A DNA stretch of 64,000 nt, taken from NCBI GenBank assembly GCA_030734395.1, contig JAUZTG010000029.1:6138001-6202000 (forward strand). Direction: 5' to 3'. The DNA comes from Sarocladium kiliense (Eukaryota; Ascomycota; Sordariomycetes; Hypocreales; Sarocladiaceae). Numbering within the stretch: the stretch's first letter is position 1; every line of letters begins with the position of its first letter. Below, one piece after another: positions 47,501-57,043 of this stretch. Below the pieces are notes generated by a model, which was not told the origin of the DNA, did no database searches, and saw only the letters and a program-made list of their open reading frames with translations. The translations under genes were made by a program, and so were the position numbers.

Positions 47501-48575
47501 AGTCCCAACACTGCCGACTGGCGAGTTACAACCTGCGGAGTGGACAACGTTAGGGAAAAGAGGGTAATAGAGACGGGAACAAAGGATTGTCCCGTGCTTT
47601 GCTTACCGGTGTTCTTAGAGGGGGTAGAGGCAGTGTTTCGTAGAACGTTGTGACCGATATTTTCCCCAAGATATGGCGGACTGAGAGATCTAGCTCCTGC
47701 AAGCCTTGGGAGTCGTACGCGGGTGCATCGAGCAGGTCTTGCTTGACAACATTCGGCATGGTCCCAATCGAGAGTGTTGCTGAGAGGGCATTGACTGCAC
47801 GCCCAACCACAAGTGCTGTGTCGGCAATGTTACTGCCACAATGAGGCGTGCCGAGAAATACGATGCCGATGGTGGAATCCAGTAAATCGCCATAACGAAC
47901 CTGATCCATGTGGGCAAATACTAGAGCCTTCCGAGGGTCAGAGAGGCTGAATACTTGGACCAAGTTCCTTACCTGTTTGCAAACAATGCCGCCGAGACTA
48001 TGACACACGAAAATGATTGAACGGTGAGGCTTATAATATTTGTTGTCAGCTCGCAATTGACGGAAATGTTGACTCGGGATCTATACCTCGCCTCCCTCCT
48101 CTCGAAGGTTCCTCAAGGCGTCAAGCAGGGCCCTCGAGAAATCCGGCACGGAAGCGACCGATGGGTTGCCTCTGACTCTAGAAGCATACCCAAAGGTAGA
48201 TACGCGGCACCCTGGAACATATGAGGGCAACGTATCTTTGAGCCACATGTTGCCACTGGCAGGATGCCTCCATGTAGAAACCGATTTTCCGTTCAGGCCG
48301 TGAACAGCGATGATGTCCACCGGCTGAACATTGTCGCCCTCGCTCGTTGTGCTTTCTGCCACCACAGAGAGCCCCAATGGATTGCTGACATCATGTTGGC
48401 TGTTCTTGGTGCTGGCAGATGTCGTATTGATATGCAGAGTCTGGACATCTGTGCTTGAGACGCTAGGTTCGGCGGCGGGTGGGATTTGGGCACCTGAGGC
48501 GGGGGAAGAGCCTTCGCGCCGAGAGGGTAACCGGCTCTCCCCTGTACGGAGTCTGTTTGCAAGCCGACTCAACAT
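44535..48575 (-). CDS. NLR-like STAND protein: SesB-type hydrolase + NACHT + ankyrin repeats (1,268 aa)
   Basis: Fungal intracellular sensor of the kind linked to non-self recognition and programmed cell death. Exons on the minus strand: 48575-48087, 48029-47973, 47927-47607, 47532-47328 and 47269-44535. The N-terminal alpha/beta-hydrolase (SesB-like, about 85-290) has IIAVHGLNGKSVSTW, a VCHSLGG elbow (Ser about 173) and GIVFLGTPHCGS. The NACHT domain (about 405-570) has a P-loop GHPGCGKT (near 419) and Walker B VYVIIDALDEC (near 512), then FLLTSRP. A winged-helix-like region with SLVHESVRDFLL follows. At least nine ankyrin repeats fill about 915-1262 (TALSLAAGNGHHDVVRYLL and so on). The exon 4/5 junction has alternative short introns; the 58-nt choice is used. 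It lies about 1.2 kb outside the inferred transposon boundary. Confidence 0.93.
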
Positions 48576-49794
48576 GTTGGTGGCCAGAGACAGGGCACAG
48601 TATGGCGGGAAAGTAGAATCTCATAGGCAAGGGAACGGGCACAAGAGCAGCGGAAATATAAGGAGAAGAGGACAGGGAAAAGCAAAGCGAAAGGCAAAGC
48701 GAAAGGTGAGGGCAAGGCATCTGGAAAGCAAACGGCGTTTGCATCGGACAGCGCCTGAGCAAGGATTTGGCGCTGTCACTATTGCACGGAACTTATTATT
48801 GGCTGTTGGTATGCAACCGTTGCAGCAAGACCTGCGGGCCTTATGCGGTTGGTTCAGGAACAAACATCGCATGGCAGTAAGTTTCAAAGCAACGGCATCC
48901 GGGGGTCGCGCGGCAACAACTACCGGGCCGCTGTGTTCATGCATGCCCACCGATTGTAGGCGTGCTGCCTTGTCCGATGCCTCTAGGAGGTTCTCCCCGT
49001 GCAAACCGGAGAGTGGCACGAGGCTGATTGTCAGACAAATAGCGACATGATCAAATTCTGGAAGAGGTCGCATGATCTGAATGGTGGATGGGAGGTGTTG
49101 TAGGTTAGTGGTGGTTGCCCTGTGATGTTGGAAGAATTCAAGCGCTGAAGGTTCCTGTGTAAGTCCATAACACAAAACGTGTTTCCTGCTGGACCACACC
49201 AGGCAGTCGAAGCCCGCCAGACCTGATGAGGCCAAAGGAGCAGACTACCTACCGTTCCTATGGTGTACCTAATATCTATATCATGGCCTGCCTGCACGTT
49301 TCGCTGTTAAGCTTACGGACGCCCCTGCTGTTCCATCAGGATGCTCTTCGAGCTCGTGTGCTATCTGGACCGGGCATAAGTGGGAGCCTCCTGCTTTCAA
49401 TGCTGCTCGACTGTGATGCTATTTTGCGACCGCCATATCCTCTCTTAGATTTTCTTTTTTGGCAGGCATTAAATCCTCGTACGATCCTTGTTTGCCAGTC
49501 CACGCAAGACGAGGGACAAGAAGGATGTCAAAGATGGGCGGCATACCGAACTTTATGCGTGTTAACTGTAAATCTTAGTCTGATCCAAAGATGGCAAACA
49601 AGCCCAACATTGCCGGGGCGCGCAGCGTTAATGCACCGGACTTCGGGTAGCTTTCAAATGTATGATTGGTGGGTTAATTGTAGTGCAACCAACAGCACCA
49701 CTCCTTGTGTGAACCCTTCTGCGACGGTTTGGCACCTCGCTAGAAGCAAGACCATAAATCGTCTACAGGAGATGAACAAAAAGAAATCGCAAAG
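48576..49794. other. Interval between the NLR and the 5S fragment, 1.2 kb
   Basis: Upstream flank of the NLR gene. Frames at 48,621-49,235 (minus) and 49,226-49,849 (plus) show no family resemblance or codon signature I trust. I see no other feature. Confidence 0.5.
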
Positions 49795-49800
49795 AAAAAA
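49795..49800 (-). terminator. Pol III T-run terminator of the 5S gene
   Basis: On the minus strand, six T residues follow directly after the 5S 3' end (TGTTGTATGTTC then TTTTTT). This is the expected RNA polymerase III stop and shows that the 3' side of the 5S gene is intact. Confidence 0.7.
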
Positions 49801-49802
49801 GA

Positions 49803-49890
49803 ACATACAACAGCCGGTATTCGCTGGTCGTCACCGACCCAACTACTAATCAGCCCCTTAGCAGTTTAACTAGGGGAGAGCGGACGGGGT
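49803..49890 (-). pseudogene. 5S rRNA gene, 3' part only; 5' third replaced at about 49,890
   Basis: Read on the minus strand, this carries the conserved 5S blocks in order: CCCGTCCGCTCTCCC, TAGTTAAACTGCTAAGGGGC, TTAGTAGTTGGGTCGGTGAC, GACCAGCGAATACCGGC and the 3' end TGTTGTATG followed by a T-run. About 87 of ~119 nt are present. Upstream of CCCGTCCGCTC the match ends abruptly. The universal 5' start (ACATACG...CCATAG) is missing, and so is the strand that should pair with AACTGCTA (a TAGCAGTT) in helix II. So the gene is cut, not merely diverged. The cut lies about 330 bp before a DUF3435 recombinase that points away from it, as expected for a transposon inserted into a 5S gene. Fungal 5S genes are often dispersed singly, so a lone copy is normal. 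Confidence 0.85.
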
Positions 49891-50216
49891 ATCTTGTCGA
49901 TTTAAGCGCCCGAGGGGCAGGGTTAGGGTCCAGTCCTCAGAAGTGGTGTGACGGTGACTTGCCCCCCCTGTCCCTCGAGGTCCCCTCGCCGTACCGGGTA
50001 CCACCTCGATGTTGTGCGTCACGTCGAGATGTACCAACTCATAACGGCCAGATTCTGGACTGGATCCTGGGAATGGCGCGTGTTGGCCGGCTGAGCAGCC
50101 GTCCCCCTGACCGCATTGGGATGTGCTGAGATGGCATTTATGAATGCGCGATCAATCCCTCCCCGAGGAAGGGGCGGCTGCTCCTCGCTCTCACCTCTCG
50201 CCGTCAAATCTACACC
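49891..50216. other. Element terminus upstream of the captain, GC-rich with inverted repeat
   Basis: 326 bp between the 5S break and the captain ATG. It contains an imperfect inverted repeat: CCCGAGGGGCAGGG (49909-49922) against CCCTGTCCCTCGAGG (about 49966-49980), with a ~43-nt loop, and a GTACCGGGTACC palindrome near 49,991-50,002. These may be terminal recombinase-binding sites or promoter elements. No TATA box seen. Confidence 0.5.
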
Positions 50217-52820
50217 ATGTTAAAAGCCCCGACCACGAAGAGGAAGCGTCAAGATGCGACGAGCTTGTATGCTAAGCAAGACACCGATTATCAGCCACCA
50301 GAGCTTGGTCGGGGCGTCTATCATCTAGACATTGATGATGAGAGGCTCGACGCCATCGCGCGAAGCTACCATGAACGCCCGGTCGAGCCAGACGACAGGC
50401 TGGAACTTAAGACAAAACGCCTGCGCGAGAGAGTATGGTCTTTATGGCAGGAGTAAGTCTCGTTATCATCAGACGCAAGCAGCGCACTGACTGGCCGTAC
50501 AGATTCGTCGAGCGCCGAAAGCTCGACTCGTCGGAACAATGGATACAGCTGTGCCACGGCAACCCTTCTGCAGTGAGCAACATTCAAGCATTCCTTCACA
50601 GCTATGCTGCGTCAGGCACAGCATGGCGGGTCTGCCTTGGACCGGAAGAATACCGTCAAGTGCATGTCATCCGCCACGCTACCACGATAGAGGATGCCTG
50701 GGCTGCACTGGTCAAGGTCGCCGACCATGAGGTAATGAGGCCGAAGATAATCGAGCATCCGTCAGACGCGGCATTGTACAGCCTCGGGTTCTCGTCAAAT
50801 CAACGAAATCGAAACCCTCACTGCGTTGGTGTTGCAAAGGTACGTTGTGCGACGATGGCCCCACGGCCAAATATTGCTAATCCACTATAGTCTATCCCCG
50901 ACATTGTCGATAGACTTCGCGATGAAGGAACTGATGTTCTCCTGAAGTCGGAATACAAGAAACGAGCCATGTCAGCTTCTGACCTGCTCTTGATTCTCAA
51001 CACACTATGGACACAGGCCGAGCACATCAGTGCCCGTCCTTCCACTCGATCTGCTTTCGATTGCTCAGTCAAGCTGGCAGGGCTTGGCGGCTGGCGGCCT
51101 TTGAGCGTTGTCAACAAGCAGTACCGTGATGTTCGCTTCTACTGGATGAAGCACCCAAAAGACGCGAACAGGATCGTGACGGTCGCAAAGATTACGATCC
51201 ACCATGTCAAGATTCCCAAGGGTGTGCAACGAACAGGCAACGCTTCGTGAGTGACCGTGTTCTCAGAGGTACGAATTATGCTGATGTGTTCAGGCTCGAG
51301 TTCGGCATTCTAGCGATCCCGACCCAGCTGATTTGCCTGCTCCGGTCACTGGTTGCTAGAGCTATTGCGGATGATGCTTTTGAGGCGGGCTACAGAACCG
51401 CAGAGGAGGTTCTATGGCCACAGCACTCACTCGGCGACCAAGACGTACAGGAACTACCGATCAAGTCCGACTTTCAAGACAAGTACATCATCCCAATATC
51501 TTACACGCAGTACTACGAGTTATTTCTCCGCACTCTGCTCGTTGCTGGACTGGCAGAAAGGCTTCGGCCTTACTCTCTTCGCGTTGGCGCCGCCGGACGG
51601 CTTGATGGTACGCCTGATCTCTTGTTCGCTGGCGCTGATGCTAATCAAAGCAACCCACAGGTGTCCTCACGGACGCGGCTCGGAACTTCATCCTATCACA
51701 ATCTACCGATGTGTTCCAGAAGAGCTACCAGCCGCACATGCTGCAACAGGACTTGGTGAAGATCGCATTTGGGAACGACATATCCGGACCCGACGAAGGG
51801 GTTTTATCCCTCTTTAACAACGCCACATGGTTTCGAGACCCATATGCCCCTATCTACATCAAGCCAGAGGATATTGAAAAGTGTGAGAAGCGTAGCGACC
51901 TGCGATTCTTTCAACGGAAGCTTCAGGAACCCGAGTTACCAGAGAAGGAGAAACAGCAGATTCGTGGTCGAATGAGCTACATTCGGCAAGCGTGGGATGA
52001 CCTCAAAATCCAGGAAAGGAGGGTGAAGTACTTCGAGGAAGTCAGGAAACTCCAAGTCCAGGGCTTATCCACGCTTCATCTCCGTGAGGAGAACAGGGTT
52101 AACCCGAGACGGACGTTCTTCAAGGCGAACAACCAAGCAGCAGCAGAGCTCGGGGCATTCCTCGCTGATCCCGGCTATACATCAGACATCACGCCAGGGC
52201 TCGTTGCGTATCTGCTCAACGCGACTGATATCCAATCAGCCATCAAACCGGAAGACAGCCCCATCAAGAAGGAAGATGGATTTTCTATGAAACAGAAGCC
52301 TCGGTGCTTTTTCCCGGGTTGCCTGAACCGTGAGTTCTCGGGCAGAGGACCATTTACGCGGCACTTTCGTCAAGCGCACAAATCGGTGGGAAAAGCGTTC
52401 TCCTGTCCTGTGTGCATCCAAGAGGGTCGCGGCAGCGTCGAGATCAAAGACCTAGAAGTTTGGTGCAGTCATATTGCTCGCTGGCACGGTTCTCAAAACG
52501 CGCCACCACCCATCCCTTCTAAGGCCTTGTGTCTCCTCTGTGATACAGAGAAGACAGTGGTAGGATTCACTCGGCACATCAAGCGGAAGCATAGCACGAC
52601 ATTCGAGTCATCATTCCCATGCCCGGAGTGCGGACAGATCATAGCGCAAGGCCAGGAGTCATGGGAAGAGCACGTCGCCGATGTCCATCCAGGAGGACTC
52701 CATCCTTGGGGTACTGCTCCACGCCAATCGACTCCCAGGGATACAACGTACGGCTTGAAAGAGTTGGCGAGAAGAGCAGAAGGGAAGGCTAAAAGGGCAA
52801 AAGTAGACAGGCCAGACTAA
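50217..52820 (+). CDS. DUF3435 tyrosine recombinase with C-terminal zinc fingers (Starship captain candidate, 800 aa)
   Basis: Five exons: 50217-50452, 50503-50839, 50891-51246, 51294-51607 and 51661-52820, in phase. The DUF3435 core spans about 240-520: a long helix (SDLLLILNTLWTQAEHI), GLGGWRPLSVVNKQYRDVRF carrying the first catalytic Arg, ITIHHVKIPKG, ARAIADDAFEA, EEVLWPQ, LPIKSDF, then RPYSLRVGAAGRLDGV with the second Arg. LTDAARNFILSQSTDVFQKSYQPH carries the likely nucleophilic Tyr. The usual GHS before that Tyr is SQS here. The C-terminal ~180 residues hold several Cys/His clusters (CFFPGCLNREF...HFRQAH, CPVC, CLLCDTEK...HIKRKH, CPECG...HVADVH), i.e. C2H2-like fingers common in this family (often annotated FluG-domain). 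The enzyme would cut and join element ends. It is the first gene after the 5S break. Confidence 0.9.
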
Positions 52821-53017
52821 GACATGGACAAATACAAAAGGTACCAGAAGGAAATCATGCCGTGCTAAAAGCGGGGTATTTGCGTGGGGCTACCACTAGT
52901 TACATAAGCACAAGCTGTTTGTCAGCCTAGCCCATGAACGTTGCGTCTTTTTGCTTTCGCATCTCTTGATGCCTCTTAAAAGTGAATCTTTTACCCGACT
53001 GGAATTTATACGCAGCA

Positions 53018-53324
53018 ATGGTTTGTCACCTATCAAACCCTGAACAACGTTGGCTGACCCTTTAACAAGTCATGTGAGCTGGAGGTTCGACCGCTTCCGC
53101 CTGAGGTCGACTTGCCTGAATCACATGATACCAAGATATGGTCTATCAAAGGCAAGGGGCAGACATTGTTGTGGAAGAATTGTCAGGAGCTCAGGGTCTT
53201 TCAGGAAGGAGCGGCTACACCCCACCAAATCATAGAGAAAGCCGAGGGTACGATTGAGATTCCAGAGGGGATAACTGTTGCGGTTATTGCAGGCAGGCTA
53301 GAGGCGAGAGTGCAGATAAGCTAG
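53018..53324 (+). CDS. Possible small protein (85 aa) with an ATG-only first exon
   Basis: An open frame 53070-53324 has no ATG of its own. A 49-nt intron (53021-53069; GTTTGT donor, TGGCTGACCC branch-like site, AACAAG acceptor) would join it to ATG at 53018-53020. The product MSCELEVRPLPPEVDLP... is short and soluble, with strands such as IWSIKGKGQTLLWKN and TIEIPEGITVAVIAGRLEARVQIS. No family recognised. It may be the relic of a larger gene. Confidence 0.35.
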
Positions 53325-53335
53325 AGCCTGACCAT
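53314..53335 (+). repeat. 22-bp direct repeat, copy 1
   Basis: AGATAAGCTAGAGCCTGACC plus AT; it matches copy 2 at 55022-55043 in 21 of 22 positions. A CTAGAGGCGA word lies just upstream of both copies, so the homology extends with a small length difference. In copy 2 it covers the end of the minus-strand gene. Confidence 0.6.
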
Positions 53336-53675
53336 TTCTGGCCGTCCTGTTCCTGTCGATTACCAGTGTTTAGAGCGTTTCGTTGCTTTGGATTGTGTCA
53401 TGGTAGAAGTCAACATGAAAGCCGGGTCTATGTTCACGTGACAGCAGCTTCCCCACCTTTATCCCCGCAATGCACGCCAGATCCATGAACAATTGGTGGT
53501 CTGAGTGAACTATCCCCAGCCACGTTGGAAGGACGCCCGGTGCATCATCGCAATATCCAGTATTCTTAGCAGGAAGTTAGCACCCAAGTTGCCTCGATGC
53601 CTGCTCACTCTTGGCAAATGTAGCCATAGCGCATCCCTTACTATCGATTGCGTAACGTCTTGAAGGGTTCTGGCC
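53336..53675. other. Spacer, about 340 bp
   Basis: Lies before the 2EXR gene. No gene or repeat recognised. Confidence 0.45.
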
Positions 53676-54548
53676 ATGGAAACGTACCCCAAGTACCCCA
53701 AGCTTCTCAATTCACTCCCCTCCGATATTCGCATCCTAATATGGCGCCTTGCGGACCAAATCGACATCAAGGTGGTGGAGGACACCGACGGTCGGGGGTT
53801 CAGGTTCGAGGGCTCTTCTAGACCTATGCACCTTCTCTGCACAGAGTCGAGAGCGGCAGTTTTGTCAGGTGAAAGGTCGAAACGAAGGCAGGCGATTATC
53901 GAAGGGTGCAGCAGTCACCTCAACCGTGTCACAAAACTGTGCTTCTACCCCGAATCAGATGTCCTGTACCTGGATCTCTCTCGATGTTCTTTGCTTGGCT
54001 TTTTGACGTTCCACTCTGGAATTCATCAAATCGAGACTATGATCATCAAACCCTCGCAGGACAACTTGGATCTCCTTCATCAACTGAACTTTCGGAATTG
54101 GTCACGTTTAACGGACTTGCGCTGCCTCATCATCGAAGCTGCACTTGATGATCAAACAGAAGAGGCTTTAACACTGCATTTGCGGGAAGTTGGCTTGAGC
54201 ACAGCTGTAATGCTAGTCTTTGGGCCTGGAGGCAAATCACCAAAAGCTGGTGGTACGATACCCGTGCCGACCAAACCATCCAAGCCCATATGCTGTTGTC
54301 AACCCAACAAGAAAACTGTCTTGGCCTACGAGAAAAGAAAAAAGAGGTTCCTCGCTCAAGTAGCAGAAGCGGCTCATGACTCAGATGTGATGTTTGTTAT
54401 TGAGGGTAGAGCACACTACCGCCGTCGGAACGCGCAAGAAGAGGCAGAGACGCACGAGAGCGGAGCGGAGCGGAGCGGTGCGATGTCCCTCGTTGAAGCT
54501 CAAAGTTGTGGGGACAGCCCTTTCTTTAGATCAGATCACGTAATCTAG
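53676..54548 (+). CDS. 2EXR-domain protein (290 aa)
   Basis: Intronless frame with ATG at 53676. The N-terminal part fits the fungal 2EXR family: YPKLLNSLPSDIRILI-WRLADQ (the FPxLPxEIRxxIW-like motif), RFEGSSRPMHLLCTESRAAVLS (the LLxVCRESR-like motif), then a strand-rich core with DVLYLDLSRCSLLGFL. The role of this family is unknown; it is expanded in moulds and often near mobile or accessory DNA. The C-terminus has CCCQPNKK, a basic helix (KRKKRFLAQVAEAAHDSD) and a short GAGCG repeat that encodes ESGAERSGA. Confidence 0.8.
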   Translation: METYPKYPKLLNSLPSDIRILIWRLADQIDIKVVEDTDGRGFRFEGSSRPMHLLCTESRAAVLSGERSKRRQAIIEGCSSHLNRVTKLCFYPESDVLYLDLSRCSLLGFLTFHSGIHQIETMIIKPSQDNLDLLHQLNFRNWSRLTDLRCLIIEAALDDQTEEALTLHLREVGLSTAVMLVFGPGGKSPKAGGTIPVPTKPSKPICCCQPNKKTVLAYEKRKKRFLAQVAEAAHDSDVMFVIEGRAHYRRRNAQEEAETHESGAERSGAMSLVEAQSCGDSPFFRSDHVI

Positions 54549-55028
54549 ACGAGTTGATGGCATTCTATTCACGAACCTTGCTGATGGCACGCTTATACCT
54601 GCTAGGCCGGACGTCAACGGTTAGGTCGATAACCTCGGATCACGGCGCAGTGTCGTCACTGCCAGTCGTAGGAGTGTTGACTGTAGTGGTGGCTGTGCCG
54701 CTGCCAACCTGAGCCCATCCGAGCCCCCAGCAACAGATTTTTGGGAGGCAGTAATCTGAGGACGAAGGACGATGGCTTCGTTTGCTAGCTGTAGCCGGAA
54801 GATCACATGAGTCAACACGTGCAACAGTGAGGTATTGGCCACCCCGGTCCTTCGATGCTCTGGGCAGGTGGCTCCAGGGGTCCGCGGAAAATCTTGGTTA
54901 TATTGATATTCTTCACTAGCTAGGTTCCAACCTGTCATCATCATACGAGAGTGGTCTTTCGTGTCATAACGCTTAAATATCAAAGCTGCCCTATCTAGAG
55001 GCGATCACGGGCCGAGGGTAAAGATAAG
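54549..55028. other. Intergenic region, 480 bp
   Basis: A minus-strand frame of about 120 codons (54,621-54,983) has no resemblance I can name; I do not call it. Copy 2 of the 22-bp repeat begins at the right edge. Confidence 0.4.
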
Positions 55029-55043
55029 CTAAAGCCTGACCAT
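55022..55043 (+). repeat. 22-bp direct repeat, copy 2
   Basis: Same sequence as 53314-53335 with one difference (A for G). It overlaps the last codons and the stop of the minus-strand gene 55029-56348. Confidence 0.6.
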
Positions 55044-56348
55044 GTGTGGGAAGAAAACATCGTCTGGCTCTGAAATAAACCCCCACTCGCTGATTTTGAT
55101 CGTGATCATTGGTGGCTTCTGTAGATCCTCCTCAAACGTGAGCTCTGCGCATTGTGTGGTTCGCAACCCTTTAGACTCTTCTATCTTCCACTCCTCTCTC
55201 ATCATCATAGGCCGCGCGACATGCATTCCAACCCACTCCTTGACAGGATCACGAAAACCGCCGCAGATGGTCGTCTGTGGACCTGGTATATAGAGCTCAT
55301 CATCCGGCCCCCGCAACAACCGCGTACCTGTGGTTTTAAGCTCCTGCTTGTGAAACAACTGGGTTATGACATGGTCGGCGTGTTCAGGAGCGAGAGTAAA
55401 CGTGAGGCGAGCAGGACTCCCAGCCGTCCCACCTTTGAGTGAGATCAGCAGATGGTCCGGGAGAGAACGGCATGGCTGCAATGCTTGGACGGTAGCTGCG
55501 GGCAGAAACTTGCGACAATGCCGTTCCGGGACGCTGCGAAAGTAGCAGGCATTCGTGTCCTGATCCCGTACCACAGGTCGCACTGGTGAAGTGATGCTGG
55601 TAGCGGATTGTAACGTACTCGAGGTCTCTAGGACCGAGGAAGGCAGCCGCGTTCGATGGTCCATATCTGCATCTATCATTATCGCATCAGTCGAGCCAGG
55701 CCTGCTCACCATTGAAGCAGGGTGGCTGGTACCCTCGATTGAGCTCGGGGTTACAGAGACTTCTGTCTGCTCTCCTTTAACAAGGTTCAGAAGATCCGAA
55801 ATCATTGCGGGACTCGGTTGCAGTGTCTGTGCGGCCTCTGGGTCTGCAATTGTTGGCATTGAACTAGGATCCTTTTGAACTTCTGCAGCTGCACCTCTTG
55901 GTTAGTAGATGGATACAAAGAAGGAAAGATAGACCGGACAATCAATAACATGCTTCGCCCATAGTTTGTCAACTTTCTCTTTAACCGTAGTTGTCAAGAA
56001 GGCAGGAACTGCTTCGGCAATCATGCTGAGAGTGCTAAGAGGGAACCTTTGCAACGCATTCAAGAACTTCTCGAAATTGTGCCTTCCTTTGCCATTCGTC
56101 GTCCGGCGTCGGATAGCCTGGACGGCCAGCCAAGCGGCCCAAGCTTTCTGAAGGAAGATCCAATCAAGCACATACTGCGGTTCCTTGTAGCTTAACGCGC
56201 GTGGCTGTCCATTTGGTCGCAAGAATGTCTTTAGGTCCTTGGCAGGTCGTATATCAGGTTTCTCATTGAGGAAATGGGCGATAGTTGAAGCTATACGTTG
56301 CACTTCCGCCGTTGAAAGATCATGTTGTTGATTGTCATCGTGCGTCAT
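55029..56348 (-). CDS. Unknown protein (422 aa, two exons)
   Basis: Model: exons 56348-55940 and 55888-55029 with a 51-nt intron that has a perfect CTACTAAC branch site. The acceptor is well supported; the donor (GATT|GTCCGG) is weak but is the only nearby one that keeps phase. ATG at 56348 is the first ATG in frame. The first half is helical (AEVQRIASTIAHFLNEKPD, LDWIFLQKAWAAWLAVQAIRRR). The middle is a Ser/Thr-rich linker. The last ~150 residues look like a globular mixed domain ending EPDDVFFPHMVRL. I recognise no family. It lies between the 2EXR gene and a repeat region inside the putative element. Confidence 0.6.
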
Positions 56349-56421
56349 GGCTGAACGAGGTGGTGAAGAGGAAGAAAACGACGGCGCAGGGCAGCTGTCC
56401 CAGGACAATAGTTACGCCAAA

Positions 56422-57000
56422 CAGGATGTGACACACCAAGGCACGAAAGTGGACCGTCAGATGAGTACTTGGTGTTGGAAGCACTTTACCCGACCCTCCA
56501 AAACAAATGTTCCAAAAACCCGAAGTGCTAGGTCACCGACCCACACACATTGACAGATGGCCTAACTGAATGTGCCAGCCTGGTCCAAACGCCCACAGTC
56601 CCGGGCTCCCTGACCCTCGATGAACCAAATTCTCCCATCTCCCAGATGTACCAGTGGGAATTCTATGCGGCTAGCCTCATCCATACCTCCAGAAAGCAGT
56701 CACGAACCAGAAACGGGCAGAACAGGATTAGGAACAGGATTCTGCAATATGCAATGAAATGGACCTCCTCTGCATGCGATAGATCTGTGACAGGCTGGGT
56801 CGTATGTCAGGTTGCGCCAGATAGGATGTGACACCCAGCATTAAAGTGGGGCGTCATTAGGTACAGAGTGTACACAACACTTTACCCGACCCTCCATGAC
56901 AAATGGTCCAAACCCCCACGACCCCGGACTGCCCGACCCTCCATGAATTTCTTGACAAATGGTCCAACCGAGTTCTCCCTCGCAGATGTACCAAGCCAAT
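56422..57000 (+). repeat. Diverged tandem duplication, period about 400 bp
   Basis: Two copies begin with AGGATGTGACAC (56,422 and 56,823). Each continues with GTGG..CGTCA, then CACTTTACCCGACCCTCC followed by ACAAATG(G/T)TCCAAA (about 56,484 and 56,878), and ends around a shared CAGATGTACCA (about 56,643 and 56,985). The copies differ by many substitutions and small indels. The words GACCCTCC and ATGGTCCAA recur several times. The block fills most of the interval from 56,349 to 57,043, which holds no gene I can support. Confidence 0.6.
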
Positions 57001-57043
57001 GGTCCAAGTCATTGTAGATTATAAGTAGGGGCGGAAAGTCGAA

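Noticed and set aside
44535..48575. NLR as Starship cargo
   Set aside because: It lies on the host side of the 5S break, so it is a neighbour and not inside the inferred element.
48621..49235. 204-codon minus-strand frame upstream of the NLR
   Set aside because: Composition looks random; the NLR already has a good start at 48575.
49226..49849. 207-codon plus-strand frame
   Set aside because: It runs through the 5S fragment on the other strand and has no protein-like pattern.
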